DNA of 64,000 bases from Tsukamurella paurometabola (GTDB lineage: Bacteria > Actinomycetota > Actinomycetes > Mycobacteriales > Mycobacteriaceae), in the NCBI RefSeq assembly GCF_900631615.1, contig NZ_LR131273.1, forward strand, positions 3,442,850 to 3,506,849, written 5' to 3'. Below, one piece after another: positions 30,213 to 41,819 of the stretch. The position numbers and the translations under genes are program-made. Each line of letters begins with the position of its first letter. The stretch's first letter is position 1. A model generated the notes under the pieces. The model was not told where the DNA came from and did not search any database. It saw only the letters and a list, made by a program, of their open reading frames with translations.

Positions 30213-32009
30213 TCAGACTACTCGGCCGCTCCGCCGCCGCCGTTCGCGGTGGCGCGGCAGCTCGAAGGCCAGGTAGACGGCGAGCGCGACGATCACGACG
30301 GTCGACATCCCGGCTTTGGCGATCACGTAGGGCTCGATCTCGCCGCCGTTGGGCATGAGCATCACCGAGATCACGCTCGAGACGATGACGGCGGCCAGCC
30401 GGAATCCGGGCGCGGTGGCCCAGGCGGCCAGCGGCACGATCGCCCACAGCAGGTACCAGGGTTGCACGACCGGGAACAGCAGCACCAGTGCCGCCATCGA
30501 GATGCCGAGCGAGCCGACGGGGTGGATCCGGCCGGACAGCGTGGCGATGAGCATGCGCAGCACGATCACGGCGGCGAGGGCGGCGGCGATCGGCCGGGTG
30601 ATGGCGAGGATCGCCGTGGTGTGGTCGCCGAGGCCCAGGAGTACGCCGACCTGCCCGGTGCCGAGGCCCAGCACCGTCGGGATGGAGAGCCAGGACCGGA
30701 CCTTGTTGGCGGTGCCGAGGGTGCCGGCGTCGAGCCAGCCGTAGCCGAGACCCGTCGTCTGGCACACCGCGACGACCACGATGACCAGCACGACCACGAG
30801 GAAGCCCGCGGACGTCGCGAGCGCGACGAGGGTGCGTCCCGCGTTCGGCCGCCATTCGGCGAGCGCGGTGCGCCAGTCGCGCAGGCGGCCGCCGATGTTG
30901 GGGAAGCTGCCACCCAGGCGCCGGGCGAGCGCCATGCCGATGAAGCCGAGTGCGAGCACCGAGGTGATCTTGATGAGGCCGGAGAGCGCGATCATGGCGG
31001 CCCCGGCGGTGAGGAGTCCGCCCGTGCGGGTGGGGGTGAATCCGTCGAGGAACGGGTGCCCCGAGTCGATGGCGCGCAACGCCCACTCCATGCCGACGAG
31101 CATCATGCCGAGCATGAGCGCTTCGTTGTGGATGCCCGCGATGAGGTGGAAGATGACCAGCGGATTCGCGGCGCCGAGCCACAGCGCGGCCACCTCGTTG
31201 ACGCCGCAGCGGCGGGCGAGCCGGGGGAGCGCCCACACGATCATCGCCACGCCGGCCAGGGCGAGCACGCGGTGCAGCACCACCCCGGCCACGACGTTCT
31301 CGCCGGTCAGCCACGTGATACCGCGGCCGAGGTAGAGGAACAGCGGTCCGTACGGCGCCGGGGTGTCGCGCCAGATGTTGGGCACCGAGCGCGTGAAGAC
31401 GTGATCGATGCCGAGTGCTGCGGCCGGCCCGATCTTGTACGGGTCCAGCCCGCGCGCGGTGATCTCCGACTGCGCCAGATACGAGTAGACGTCCTTGCTG
31501 AACATCGGCGGTGCGAACAGGAAGGGCAGCACCCACAGCGCGAGGATCCGGTCGAAGCCGCGGCGGGTCAGCCGCCGCGGCGGGGCGGGCTCGGCGTGCG
31601 CGTTCGGGTTGAGGTAGCCGATGGTGTACCGGCGCAGCAGCACCCACGCGATCATCAGCATCGCGGTGCCGACCATGGTCACTGTGAGGGCCGTGGACTG
31701 CATGCGGAACATGAGGCCGATCAGCCGGCGCCCGGCGATCGGGTTCTGCACCACGGGGAAGGAGCCCACGCCCAGCGCGCCGAAGGCGATGAGCACGGCG
31801 CCGACGCCGCCGAAGGTCGCGATCGTGCGGACCGTCCGCTTCTCCTGCGCGTTGAGGTCCGGGTACTGCTGCTCGTCGGTGTGCAGCCGGTTCACGGTGC
31901 CGCCGGGGCCGTTCGCCGCGATGCCCGACGGTGCCCCTCCGGGCTTGGTCAGGCCGAGGTAATCCGCGAACGTGCGCACGGGAGCGGGGAGAGAAGGGGT
32001 AGCGCGCAC
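30213..32009 (-). CDS. mptB: Alpha-(1->6)-mannopyranosyltransferase MptB-like
   Basis: GT-C glycosyltransferase using polyprenyl-phosphate mannose to start the mannan core of lipomannan/lipoarabinomannan. The 598-residue protein has about 13 membrane segments and the acidic GT-C loop motif FSKDVYSYLAQ after PPMF; FALGGSWLxE-type repeats are absent. GTG 32009 has a TACTCT box seven bases upstream. M. tuberculosis mptB (Rv1459c) is in the same place next to sufR. Genus-typical envelope gene. Confidence 0.9.
   Translation of the reverse strand: MRATPSLPAPVRTFADYLGLTKPGGAPSGIAANGPGGTVNRLHTDEQQYPDLNAQEKRTVRTIATFGGVGAVLIAFGALGVGSFPVVQNPIAGRRLIGLMFRMQSTALTVTMVGTAMLMIAWVLLRRYTIGYLNPNAHAEPAPPRRLTRRGFDRILALWVLPFLFAPPMFSKDVYSYLAQSEITARGLDPYKIGPAAALGIDHVFTRSVPNIWRDTPAPYGPLFLYLGRGITWLTGENVVAGVVLHRVLALAGVAMIVWALPRLARRCGVNEVAALWLGAANPLVIFHLIAGIHNEALMLGMMLVGMEWALRAIDSGHPFLDGFTPTRTGGLLTAGAAMIALSGLIKITSVLALGFIGMALARRLGGSFPNIGGRLRDWRTALAEWRPNAGRTLVALATSAGFLVVVLVIVVVAVCQTTGLGYGWLDAGTLGTANKVRSWLSIPTVLGLGTGQVGVLLGLGDHTTAILAITRPIAAALAAVIVLRMLIATLSGRIHPVGSLGISMAALVLLFPVVQPWYLLWAIVPLAAWATAPGFRLAAVIVSSVISVMLMPNGGEIEPYVIAKAGMSTVVIVALAVYLAFELPRHRERRRRSGRVV
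30215..30220 (-). promoter_or_regulatory. -10 box (TAGTCT) of the ABC ATPase gene
   Basis: TAGTCT fits TANNNT with eight bases to GTG 30206, placed over the last codons of mptB. Confidence 0.4.
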
Positions 32010-32016
32010 GTCCGCA

Positions 32017-32022
32017 AGAGTA
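32017..32022 (-). promoter_or_regulatory. -10 box (TACTCT) of mptB
   Basis: TACTCT fits TANNNT with exactly seven bases to GTG 32009; no ribosome-binding site is seen, so a leaderless transcript is predicted. Confidence 0.55.
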
Positions 32023-32057
32023 GACGGTGCCCGCTCCGCCGCGTGTGCCGTAGGGCA

Positions 32058-32076
32058 TGAGCTTAGCCTGACCTTG
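32058..32076 (+). promoter_or_regulatory. Candidate IdeR/DtxR iron box upstream of sufR
   Basis: The 19-base stretch TGAGCTTAGCCTGACCTTG matches 14 of 19 positions of the mycobacterial IdeR consensus (TTAGGTTAGSCTAACCTAA), including the whole central TTAGSCT-ACCT core except one base. It lies 37 bases before the sufR GTG, between sufR and mptB. Iron control of suf by DtxR is known in Corynebacterium. Confidence 0.5.
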
Positions 32077-32112
32077 CTGGAAGTGCCGCCCGAATTAAGA
32101 AACAATCGTGTT

Positions 32113-32817
32113 GTGAAATACGAGCAGCACGAGGCGCACGCCTCAACGGCCCAGCGTGACGGGGACACCCGCGACGCCGTGGTCGGGCTGCTCATGAACC
32201 GGGGCCAGGCCACCGCGGCCGATATCGGCGAGGCCCTGGGGATCACGACGACCGCCGTGCGCCGCCACCTCGACAATCTGCTCGAGGCGGGGGACGTGAC
32301 GGTCGCGCCACCGTCGGGCCTGGGCGGCCGGGGGCGGGGACGTCCCGCGAAGGAGTTCCTGCTCACGCCCTCCGGGCGGCGGCGCCTCGGCCAGGGCTAC
32401 GACGCCCTGGCGGTCGACGCCCTCCGCGCCCTGCGCGAGGTCGGCGGCGAGGAGGCGGTGCGCACCTTCGCGCGGCGCCGGGCCGAGCAGGCCATCGGCA
32501 CCATCAGCCCCACCGAGTCCGCGGACCCGGTGGACGGTGCCCGTAGGATCGCGGCGTCGCTCTCGGACGCCGGATTCTCCGCCGATGCCCGAGAAGTGGG
32601 CAACGGCGTCCAGATCTGCCAACACCACTGCCCGGTGTCGGAGGTCGCATCCGAGTTCCCCGAATTGTGCGAGGCCGAAATTTCGGCGATCGAACAGGCG
32701 TTGGGAACTCATGTACAGCGTTTGGCCACCATCGCCAATGGTGACCGCGCCTGCACCACCCACGTGCCCCTCGAGCGCGTGGTACCGCGAGCAACACCCG
32801 CTAAGGAGCTTCGATGA
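32113..32817 (+). CDS. sufR: Fe-S responsive repressor SufR
   Basis: ArsR/DeoR-type winged-helix regulator (234 residues) that senses Fe-S status and controls the suf operon. HTH at about 31-62 ([21 protein letters not shown]). Four cysteines at 169, 173, 186 and 214 have the spacing C-X3-C-X12-C-X27-C, which from memory matches the cluster ligands of M. tuberculosis SufR. GTG 32113; an imperfect inverted repeat AACA-N4-TGTT sits immediately before it. Stop overlaps the sufB ATG. Confidence 0.93.
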   Translation: MKYEQHEAHASTAQRDGDTRDAVVGLLMNRGQATAADIGEALGITTTAVRRHLDNLLEAGDVTVAPPSGLGGRGRGRPAKEFLLTPSGRRRLGQGYDALAVDALRALREVGGEEAVRTFARRRAEQAIGTISPTESADPVDGARRIAASLSDAGFSADAREVGNGVQICQHHCPVSEVASEFPELCEAEISAIEQALGTHVQRLATIANGDRACTTHVPLERVVPRATPAKELR

Positions 32818-34244
32818 CAACGGTCGAGAACGGCCCGCTGTCCCAGGAGGAGACGATCGCCTCCCTGGGCACCTACGGCTACGGCTGGCACGACTCCGAC
32901 GCCGCCGGCGCGTCGGCCCAGCGCGGACTCTCCGAGGCCGTGGTCGCGGACATCTCTGCGAAGAAGAACGAGTCCGAGTGGATGCTGCAGCAGCGCCTCA
33001 AGGCCCTCAGCATCTTCGAGAAGAAGCCGATGCCCACCTGGGGCAGCGACCTCGACGGCATCGACTTCGACAACATCAAGTACTTCGTGCGCTCGTCCGA
33101 GAAGCAGGCCGAGAGCTGGGAGGACCTGCCCGAGGACATCAAGAACACGTACGACAAGCTCGGCATCCCCGAGGCGGAGAAGCAGCGCCTCGTCGCGGGC
33201 GTCGCCGCGCAGTACGAGTCCGAGGTCGTCTACCACTCGATCCGCCAGGACCTGGAGGAGAAGGGTGTCATCTTCATGGACACCGACACCGGGCTGCGTG
33301 AGCACCCGGAGCTCTTCGAGGAGTACTTCGGCTCGGTGATCCCCGCGGGCGACAACAAGTTCTCCGCGCTGAACACCGCCGTGTGGTCGGGCGGTTCGTT
33401 CATCTACGTGCCCAAGGGCGTCCACGTGGACATCCCGCTCCAGGCCTACTTCCGGATCAACACCGAGAACATGGGCCAGTTCGAGCGCACCCTGATCATC
33501 GTCGACGAGGACGCCTACGTGCACTACGTCGAGGGCTGCACCGCGCCGATCTACAAGTCGGACTCGCTGCACTCCGCGGTCGTCGAGATCATCGTCAAGA
33601 AGGGCGGCCGCTGCCGCTACACGACCATCCAGAACTGGTCGAACAACGTCTACAACCTGGTCACCAAGCGGGCCAAGGCCGAGGCCGGCGCCACCATGGA
33701 GTGGATCGACGGCAACATCGGCTCCAAGGTCACGATGAAGTACCCGGCCGTGTGGATGATGGGCGAGCACGCCAAGGGCGAGGTGCTCTCCGTGGCGTTC
33801 GCCGGCGAGGGCCAGCACCAGGACACCGGCTCGAAGATGGTGCACTTCGCGCCGAACACGTCGAGCAACATCGTCAGCAAGTCGGTCGCCCGTGGCGGCG
33901 GCCGGGCCAGCTACCGCGGCCTGATCCAGATCAACAAGGGCGCGCACGGCAGCCGGTCCACTGTGAAGTGCGACGCGCTGCTGGTGGACACGATCTCCCG
34001 GTCGGACACGTATCCGTACGTCGACATCCGCGAGGACGACGTGACGATGGGCCACGAGGCCACCGTCTCGAAGGTCTCCGACGACCAGCTCTTCTACCTG
34101 ATGAGCCGCGGTCTCACCGAGGACGAGGCCATGGCGATGGTGGTGCGCGGCTTCGTCGAGCCCATCGCCAAGGAACTGCCGATGGAGTACGCGCTCGAGC
34201 TGAACCGCCTGATCGAGCTGCAGATGGAAGGGTCCGTGGGCTGA
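32814..34244 (+). CDS. sufB: Fe-S cluster scaffold subunit SufB
   Basis: Core of the SufBC2D scaffold on which clusters are built. 476 residues, the normal length without the intein that interrupts M. tuberculosis SufB. Conserved blocks: [28 protein letters not shown] split across 125-190, [10 protein letters not shown], and [20 protein letters not shown]. The C-terminus shares the [21 protein letters not shown] motif with SufD. Preceded by AAGGAG; coupled to sufR and sufD by overlapping stop/start codons. Confidence 0.97.
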   Translation: MTTVENGPLSQEETIASLGTYGYGWHDSDAAGASAQRGLSEAVVADISAKKNESEWMLQQRLKALSIFEKKPMPTWGSDLDGIDFDNIKYFVRSSEKQAESWEDLPEDIKNTYDKLGIPEAEKQRLVAGVAAQYESEVVYHSIRQDLEEKGVIFMDTDTGLREHPELFEEYFGSVIPAGDNKFSALNTAVWSGGSFIYVPKGVHVDIPLQAYFRINTENMGQFERTLIIVDEDAYVHYVEGCTAPIYKSDSLHSAVVEIIVKKGGRCRYTTIQNWSNNVYNLVTKRAKAEAGATMEWIDGNIGSKVTMKYPAVWMMGEHAKGEVLSVAFAGEGQHQDTGSKMVHFAPNTSSNIVSKSVARGGGRASYRGLIQINKGAHGSRSTVKCDALLVDTISRSDTYPYVDIREDDVTMGHEATVSKVSDDQLFYLMSRGLTEDEAMAMVVRGFVEPIAKELPMEYALELNRLIELQMEGSVG

Positions 34245-35419
34245 TGACGAACACTCTCAACGAGGCCGTCGAGGCCCACCCCGTCGCGAACAAGGGTGAG
34301 CTGTTCACCTCGTTCGACGCCGCGGCCTTCGAGGTCCCCAGTCACCGCGACGAGGCGTGGCGGTTCACGCCGCTGCGCCGCCTGCGCGGCCTGCACGACG
34401 GGTCCGCCCAGGCCGACGGTGCCGTGACCGCGACCGTCGACGCGGCGCCCGAGGGCGTGACGTTCGAGACCGTCGCCAAGGGCGACGAGCGCCTCGGTCA
34501 GGGCGGCACGCCGTTCGACCGCGTCGCGGCGCAGGCCTTCACCTCCATGACGGAGGCGTTCGTGCTGACCGTCGCCAAGGAGGCCGAGGTCGCGGAGCCC
34601 GTCTTCGTCCGCATCGCCGGCCCCGGCGAGGGGAAGACCGCGTTCACGCACATCCAGGTGCGGCTCGAGCGGCACGCCCGCGCCGTCGTCGTGCTCGACC
34701 ACACCGGCTCGGGCACGGTCGCCGAGAACGTCGAGGTCATCCTCGGCGACGGCGCACACCTCCAGATCATCGACGCGCAGGACTTCGCGGATGACGCCGT
34801 GTGGGTGACCCAGCACCACGTGCGCGTGGGCCGCGACGCCCACGTCCGGCATTTCGCCGTGCAGCTCGGCGGCGAACTGGTCCGCATGACGCCCCGCGTG
34901 CAGTTCGACGCCCCGGGCGGCAACGCCGAGCTGTTCGGCCTCTACTTCGCAGACGACGGGCAGCACCTCGAGCAGCGCCTGCTGGTCGATCACGCGGTGC
35001 CGCACTGCAAGTCGAACGTCGTCTACAAGGGGGCGCTGCAGGGCGACCCGTCCTCGAAGCTTCCCGACGCGCACACGGTGTGGGTCGGCGACGTGCTGAT
35101 CCGGGCGGAAGCCGAGGGCACCGACACCTTCGAGCTGAACCGGAACCTGGTCCTCACCGACGGTGCCCGCGCCGACTCGGTGCCGAACCTGGAGATCGAG
35201 ACCGGCGAGATCGAGGGCGCGGGCCACGCCAGCGCCACCGGTCGCTTCGACGACGAGCAGCTGTTCTACCTGCGCTCGCGCGGCATCGAAGAGGCCGAGG
35301 CCCGTCGCCTGGTCGTGCGCGGCTTCTTCCAGGAGCTGATCGACCGGATCTCCGTCCCCGAGCTGCGCGAGCGGCTCTCCGCAGCCATCGAGAACGAACT
35401 CGCCACCGCCGGCGTCTAA
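34244..35419 (+). CDS. sufD: Fe-S cluster assembly protein SufD
   Basis: SufB-paralogous partner in the SufBCD complex. 391 residues; N-terminal SHRDEAWRFTPLRRLRGL, beta-helix core, and the shared C-terminal FYLRSRGIEEAEARRLVVRGFFQE. ATG overlaps the sufB stop. TTG-started sufC follows after 18 bases. Confidence 0.95.
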   Translation: MTNTLNEAVEAHPVANKGELFTSFDAAAFEVPSHRDEAWRFTPLRRLRGLHDGSAQADGAVTATVDAAPEGVTFETVAKGDERLGQGGTPFDRVAAQAFTSMTEAFVLTVAKEAEVAEPVFVRIAGPGEGKTAFTHIQVRLERHARAVVVLDHTGSGTVAENVEVILGDGAHLQIIDAQDFADDAVWVTQHHVRVGRDAHVRHFAVQLGGELVRMTPRVQFDAPGGNAELFGLYFADDGQHLEQRLLVDHAVPHCKSNVVYKGALQGDPSSKLPDAHTVWVGDVLIRAEAEGTDTFELNRNLVLTDGARADSVPNLEIETGEIEGAGHASATGRFDDEQLFYLRSRGIEEAEARRLVVRGFFQELIDRISVPELRERLSAAIENELATAGV

Positions 35420-35437
35420 GACTGATAGGGAATCATT

Positions 35438-37475
<2,038 letters not shown>

Positions 37476-37476
<1 letters not shown>

Positions 37477-37934
37477 TGCGCATGGAGCAGATGTACCAGG
37501 ACGTGATCCTGGACCACTACAAGCACCCGCACGGCCGCGGGCTGCGCGAACCCTTCGAGGCCGAGGTGCACCACGTCAACCCGACGTGCGGTGACGAGGT
37601 GACCCTGCGGGTGCACCTGTCCGACGATCACGAGACCGTCGTCGACGTCTCGTACGACGGCCAGGGCTGCTCGATCTCGCAGGCCTCCACCTCGGTCCTC
37701 ACCGACCAGGTGATCGGCGAACCCGTCGGCGAGGCCCTGAAGATGCTGCAGGCGTACACGGAGATGCTGCAGTCCCGGGGCCAGGTCGAGGGCGACGAGG
37801 ACCTCATCGGCGACGGCATCGCGTTCGCCGGCGTCTCGAAGTACCCCGCGCGCGTGAAGTGCGCGCTGCTCGGGTGGATGGCGTTCAAGGACGCGCTGTC
37901 CCAGATCATCGACTCGGAGGAGAAGACGGCATGA
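37476..37934 (+). CDS. sufU: SufU zinc-dependent sulfurtransferase
   Basis: Accepts persulfide sulfur from SufS. 152 residues with the zinc/catalytic set Cys38 and Asp40 (NPTCGDE), Cys65 (GQGCSIS) and Cys129 (VKCALL), plus the about 18-residue insertion (LQSRGQVEGDEDLIG) that separates SufU from IscU. Coupled to sufS; stop overlaps sufT. Confidence 0.95.
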
Positions 37935-38317
37935 GCGAGAACACTGCTGAGGCCGCCGGCACTGCGGCCGACCCGGCGCAGGCCGGCGACAACCCGCTGA
38001 ACCTGCCCACCCTGTTCGACGTCGAGGAAGCCATGCGCGACGTGGTCGATCCCGAGCTCGGCATCAACGTGGTCGACCTGGGCCTCGTCTACGACCTCAA
38101 GGTCGAGGACGACGCCTCGGTCATCATCGACATGACTCTGACCTCCGCGGCCTGCCCGCTGACCGACGTCATCGAGGACCAGACCCGCGCCGCGCTGGTC
38201 TCGTCCGGTCTCGCCACCGACGCCAAGATCAACTGGGTCTGGATGCCCCCGTGGGGCCCGGACAAGATCACCGACGACGGCCGCGAGCAGCTGCGCGCCC
38301 TCGGGTTCACGGTCTAG
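37931..38317 (+). CDS. sufT: SufT/MIP18-family (DUF59) Fe-S maturation factor
   Basis: Last gene of the suf operon. 128 residues: an alanine-rich N-terminal tail of about 30 residues, then the DUF59 core DVVDPELGINVVDLGLVYDL, TSAACPLTDVIEDQ with the conserved cysteine, and WMPPWGPDKITDDGREQLRALGF. Needed for Fe-S maturation in several bacteria. ATGA overlap with sufU. Confidence 0.93.
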   Translation: MSENTAEAAGTAADPAQAGDNPLNLPTLFDVEEAMRDVVDPELGINVVDLGLVYDLKVEDDASVIIDMTLTSAACPLTDVIEDQTRAALVSSGLATDAKINWVWMPPWGPDKITDDGREQLRALGFTV

Positions 38318-38328
38318 GAGTCATGTAC

Positions 38329-38343
38329 GCCCGTCTGGCGGGC
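38329..38343 (+). terminator. Possible weak hairpin after the suf operon
   Basis: GCCCG-TCTGG-CGGGC, a five-pair GC stem 11 bases after the sufT stop, without a T-run. Short, so termination here is uncertain. The rest of 38318-38557 shows nothing else I can support. Confidence 0.3.
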
Positions 38344-38557
38344 CGTGTCGCTGGACTGGTTCGGCACGGCACCGTCAGCCGGGGTACAGGCGGTGGAAGT
38401 GGTGCCGCCTTGCGTCACGGGAGACGTGTCAGGGCCGAAGCCGTCGTTGTAGCGCTGCGACCGAGTTGGGCCGGTTCTCGGTGGTGCTTCTGAGATTCGC
38501 ATAGGGATGCTGAACTGCGCGGGTAACGCGCTGAGGCGCGTTCCCGATGTCGAAAGT

Positions 38558-39037
38558 ATGGCTATGCAAACAGTATCTCGAAGCACCGGATCCGCCGTCT
38601 GCGTCGCCGCCCTGGCAGCGCTCGCGGTGAACGTCGGAACAGCGTCCGCCGATACTCTCGGCGATTCGCAGCGACACGACTGTCCCAGTTTCGCCAGCCC
38701 GAACTTCGGGGAGAGGTACGGGCTCTCCCTCTCCACTTCGCAGATCGTCGAGCCGGCACCAGGTAAGGATGTCGGAATCATGGTCCAGCACTCCAAGACC
38801 TTCCAGCAGCCCTTTCGTGTCACCGGCGCCATGACGTGGAAGAACGAGGCCACCGGCAGGACCGGATCCGTCCCGATCAACACCTCGGTGGAGAAGCGTC
38901 AGCTGTTCCAGCCGCATGTCAGCGTCGCTGCCGCTACCAACGTGCAGCCGGGGCCGGGCACGCTCGTCGTCACCGTCAAGGTCAAGCCGGGGACGGCGCC
39001 CGAAGCCGTGTGCACCGGGCGATTCCAGATTCGCTGA
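38558..39037 (+). CDS. Small secreted protein of unknown function
   Basis: I do not recognise a family. 159 residues from ATG 38558 (a second ATG lies two codons later). Signal peptide: TVSRSTGSAVCVAALAALAV with cleavage after TASA. The mature part of about 130 residues has two cysteines (HDCPSF near the start, AVCTGRF near the end) that could pair, and beta-rich segments (GTLVVTVKVKPG). No neighbour shares its strand closely. Extracellular location is inferred from the signal peptide. Confidence 0.65.
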   Translation: MAMQTVSRSTGSAVCVAALAALAVNVGTASADTLGDSQRHDCPSFASPNFGERYGLSLSTSQIVEPAPGKDVGIMVQHSKTFQQPFRVTGAMTWKNEATGRTGSVPINTSVEKRQLFQPHVSVAAATNVQPGPGTLVVTVKVKPGTAPEAVCTGRFQIR

Positions 39038-39117
39038 GCGACGTCCACCACGCGAACGGCGCCGGCTGTCCGAACAACCCGTTCGACGCCCGGTGAACCG
39101 GGAGAATCGGCGCCGCG

Positions 39118-41802
39118 TCAGTCGGCAGCCGCCAGGGCCAGCCGCGCGTGCGCGCGCACGTCCGCGTCGGAATCCTCCAGTGCCGCGGTGAGTGCGGCGG
39201 CGACCGCCGGCACCTCCGGCCACGTCCGCAGCGTCACGACGGCGGCCTTGCGCACATCGAGGTGCGGGTCCGTCAGGGCCGATTCCAGGGCCGCGACCGC
39301 ACCGTCGGGTCCGAGGGCGACGGTGCCGCGCGCGGCGCCCTGGCGCACCTGCCACGCCCGGTCCTTGAGTCCGGCGGCGAGCAGGTCGAGGTCGGTGGCA
39401 TCGCCGAGCACGCCCAGGGCCTCGAGAGCCGCGGCCCGGACGAGCGGGTCGTGGTCGGCGGCCAGGGTGCGCGCCGCGTCGACGCCTCCGCGGCCCACGG
39501 TCGCCAGGCCCGTGGCCGCGGCGATCCGCACCTCCCGGTTCCCATCCGCGGTCGTCCGCGCCAGCGCCTCCCAATCGTCGTGCGCGACCAACCCGCTCAC
39601 GCCCACGACCCGCACCCGGTGATCCGGGTCGGTGCTCAGCGCGGCGAACTGCGCCGGCGTCCCCGCCTTGAGCGAGCGCAGGAGGTTCCCGACGGCCGCC
39701 CGCACCACGGCGTCGGCCGAGCCGAGGTGGTCGGCCAGCCCGTCCGCCGACGGCAGAACTTCCACCAGCTCGATCAGCCCCGCCGCGGCCGCGCGCCGGA
39801 CCAGGGCGTCCGCGTCGCCGAGTGCGGCGACGAGGGGAGCGAGGAAGCCGTCGGGCGCGCCCTCTACGAGGAACGTGACGGCGGTCCGCCGGACCGTCGT
39901 GTCCGGATCGGACAGGAATCGCGAGAGTTCCTCCACGGCAGGCCCGTCCAGCGCGAGCAGCTCCCGCAACCGCGGCGAGACCGCGGGTACCGCAGCCGCA
40001 CGCGGCGCCGCCGCGGGAAGCGCGCCGATCGGCGCCACCGCCAGCGGACCGAGCACCTCGACCGACGACGCGGATCCCGGGATGTGGTCGAACTCGTCCA
40101 CCGCGACCAGGTACGGCGCCACCGGCCGGGTCAGGAACTCCATCTCGCCGTCGGGACCCAGGCGCAGGTTCAGGTGCCGGCCCCATCGCTCGTCGTCGCG
40201 CTCGGGCAGGTCGGGGCGGTCGTGGTAGAGCCCCCAGCGGGATTCGGTGCGCGCCAGCGACGCCTTCGCCGCCATCTCCGCGCAGTCCCGGATGAACGAC
40301 ACCTCCACGCAGCGCATCAGCTCGTGCGGCGTCCGCGCGCCCAGCCCGCCGACCTCGCTGCGCATCCGCTCGAAGGTCTCGATCGCGATGGTCAGCTTCG
40401 GCGCCGTCTTCGGCGGGGCGATGTAGTCGTTGACGAAGCGCCGCAGTTTGTACTCGACCTGGGGCTGCGGCGGACCATCGGGCCTGCGCGCCGGACCGTA
40501 GATCAGCTCGTGCGCCGCCGCGATCTGCGACTCCAACCCCACGGACACGGCCGACACCGTGCGCGCGTGCCGCACCGCGTCCGCCCCGGCCAGCTCGCCG
40601 AAGACGAAGGCGCCGATCATGTAGTTGTGCGGCACGCACGCCAGATCGCCCGCCGCGTACAGGCCGGGCACGGTGGTGCGCGCGTTCTCGTCGACCCACA
40701 CCCCGGATGCGGAATGCCCACCGCACAGGCCGATCTCGGAGACGTGCATCTCGATGTCGTGGGTGCGGTAGTCGTGCCCGCGGTTCGCGTGGAAGGTGCC
40801 GCGGGTGGGTCGCTCGGTGGTGTGCAGGATCGACTCCAGCTCGCCGAGCGTCTCCTCCGGCAGGTGGGAGACCTTCAGGTAGATCGGCCCGCGGGCGGAA
40901 TCGATCTCGGAGCGCACCTCGGCGATCATCTGCCCGGACCAGTAGTCCGAGTCCACGAACCGTTCGCCCAGCGCGTTCACCTGGTAGCCGCCGAACGGGT
41001 TGGCCACGTAGGCGCACGCCGGTCCGTTGTAGTCCTTGATCAGCGGGTTGATCTGGAAGCACTCGATGCCGCTGAGCTCGGCGCCCGCGTGGTAGGCCAT
41101 GGCGTAGCCGTCCCCGGCGTTCGCCGGGTTCTCGTACGTGCCGTAGAGGTAGCCCGACGCGGGCAGCCCGAGGCGGCCGCACGGCCCCGTCGCCAGCACC
41201 ACCGCGCCGGCCCGGATCTCGACGAACTCGCCCGTGCGCGTGTTGAAGGCGACCGCACCCACGGCCCGCCGGTCCTCCCCGGAACCGGTCGTGAGCACGC
41301 GGACCGGCATCACCCGGTTCTCGATCCGGATGCGCTCGCGCATCTTCTTCTGGCGCAGCACGCGGTACAGCGCCTTCTTCACGTCCTTGCCCTCGGGCAT
41401 CGGCAGCACGTACGAGCCGGAACGGTGCACGCGGCGGACGGCGTACTCGCCGTACTCGTCCTTCTCGAATTTCACTCCGTACCGCTCGAGGCGCTGAATC
41501 ATCGCGAAGCCGCGGGTCGCGGTCTGGTAGACGGTCCGCTGGTCGACGATGCCGTCGTTGGCGCGGGTGATCTCGGCGACGTAGTCCTCGGGCTCCGCCT
41601 TGCCGGGGATGACGGCGTTGTTCACGCCGTCCATCCCCATCGCCAGCGCGCCCGAGTGGCGTACGTGCGACTTGTCGAGCAGCAGCACGTCGGCGCCGGC
41701 CTCGGCCGCGGTGAGCGCGGCCATCGTGCCCGCGGTACCGCCGCCGATCACGAGCACGTCGCAGGTCAGACGGGTGCGGTCGGCGATCTCGGGGATGTCC
41801 AT
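39118..41802 (-). CDS. AprA-like flavoprotein fused to HEAT-like repeats
   Basis: FAD oxidoreductase of the fumarate reductase/succinate dehydrogenase/adenylylsulfate reductase superfamily, 894 residues. FAD loop DVLVIGGGTAGTMAAL (15-30), then KSHVRHSGALAMGMDGVNN, closest in pattern to AprA (RSGAxAxGxxxxN), and SEIGLCGGHSASGVWVD in the second half, again AprA-like. From about residue 612 to the end are nine units of about 31 residues, each with a D-x4-VR signature (for example DPHLDVRK, DSDADVRA), that is, HEAT-like repeats. ATG 41802 follows AGGAG. Last gene of the operon with a matching AprB-like ferredoxin and an ABC importer. A sulfur-compound redox role is inferred; simple annotation as fumarate reductase is possible but unlikely without SdhB/C/D partners. 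Confidence 0.8.
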   Translation of the reverse strand: MDIPEIADRTRLTCDVLVIGGGTAGTMAALTAAEAGADVLLLDKSHVRHSGALAMGMDGVNNAVIPGKAEPEDYVAEITRANDGIVDQRTVYQTATRGFAMIQRLERYGVKFEKDEYGEYAVRRVHRSGSYVLPMPEGKDVKKALYRVLRQKKMRERIRIENRVMPVRVLTTGSGEDRRAVGAVAFNTRTGEFVEIRAGAVVLATGPCGRLGLPASGYLYGTYENPANAGDGYAMAYHAGAELSGIECFQINPLIKDYNGPACAYVANPFGGYQVNALGERFVDSDYWSGQMIAEVRSEIDSARGPIYLKVSHLPEETLGELESILHTTERPTRGTFHANRGHDYRTHDIEMHVSEIGLCGGHSASGVWVDENARTTVPGLYAAGDLACVPHNYMIGAFVFGELAGADAVRHARTVSAVSVGLESQIAAAHELIYGPARRPDGPPQPQVEYKLRRFVNDYIAPPKTAPKLTIAIETFERMRSEVGGLGARTPHELMRCVEVSFIRDCAEMAAKASLARTESRWGLYHDRPDLPERDDERWGRHLNLRLGPDGEMEFLTRPVAPYLVAVDEFDHIPGSASSVEVLGPLAVAPIGALPAAAPRAAAVPAVSPRLRELLALDGPAVEELSRFLSDPDTTVRRTAVTFLVEGAPDGFLAPLVAALGDADALVRRAAAAGLIELVEVLPSADGLADHLGSADAVVRAAVGNLLRSLKAGTPAQFAALSTDPDHRVRVVGVSGLVAHDDWEALARTTADGNREVRIAAATGLATVGRGGVDAARTLAADHDPLVRAAALEALGVLGDATDLDLLAAGLKDRAWQVRQGAARGTVALGPDGAVAALESALTDPHLDVRKAAVVTLRTWPEVPAVAAALTAALEDSDADVRAHARLALAAAD

Positions 41803-41819
41803 GGAACTCCTGAAGCTGG

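Noticed and set aside
38324-38493. 56-codon frame between sufT and the secreted protein gene
   Set aside because: No ribosome-binding site, Arg/Gly/Val-rich random composition, and the frame starts over a possible hairpin. Treated as non-coding.
39118-41802. Plain fumarate reductase or succinate dehydrogenase flavoprotein call
   Set aside because: No iron-sulfur (SdhB) or membrane-anchor genes are nearby. The partner ferredoxin and the SGALAMG and GGHSASGVW segments fit AprA better, and the genes sit with an importer.
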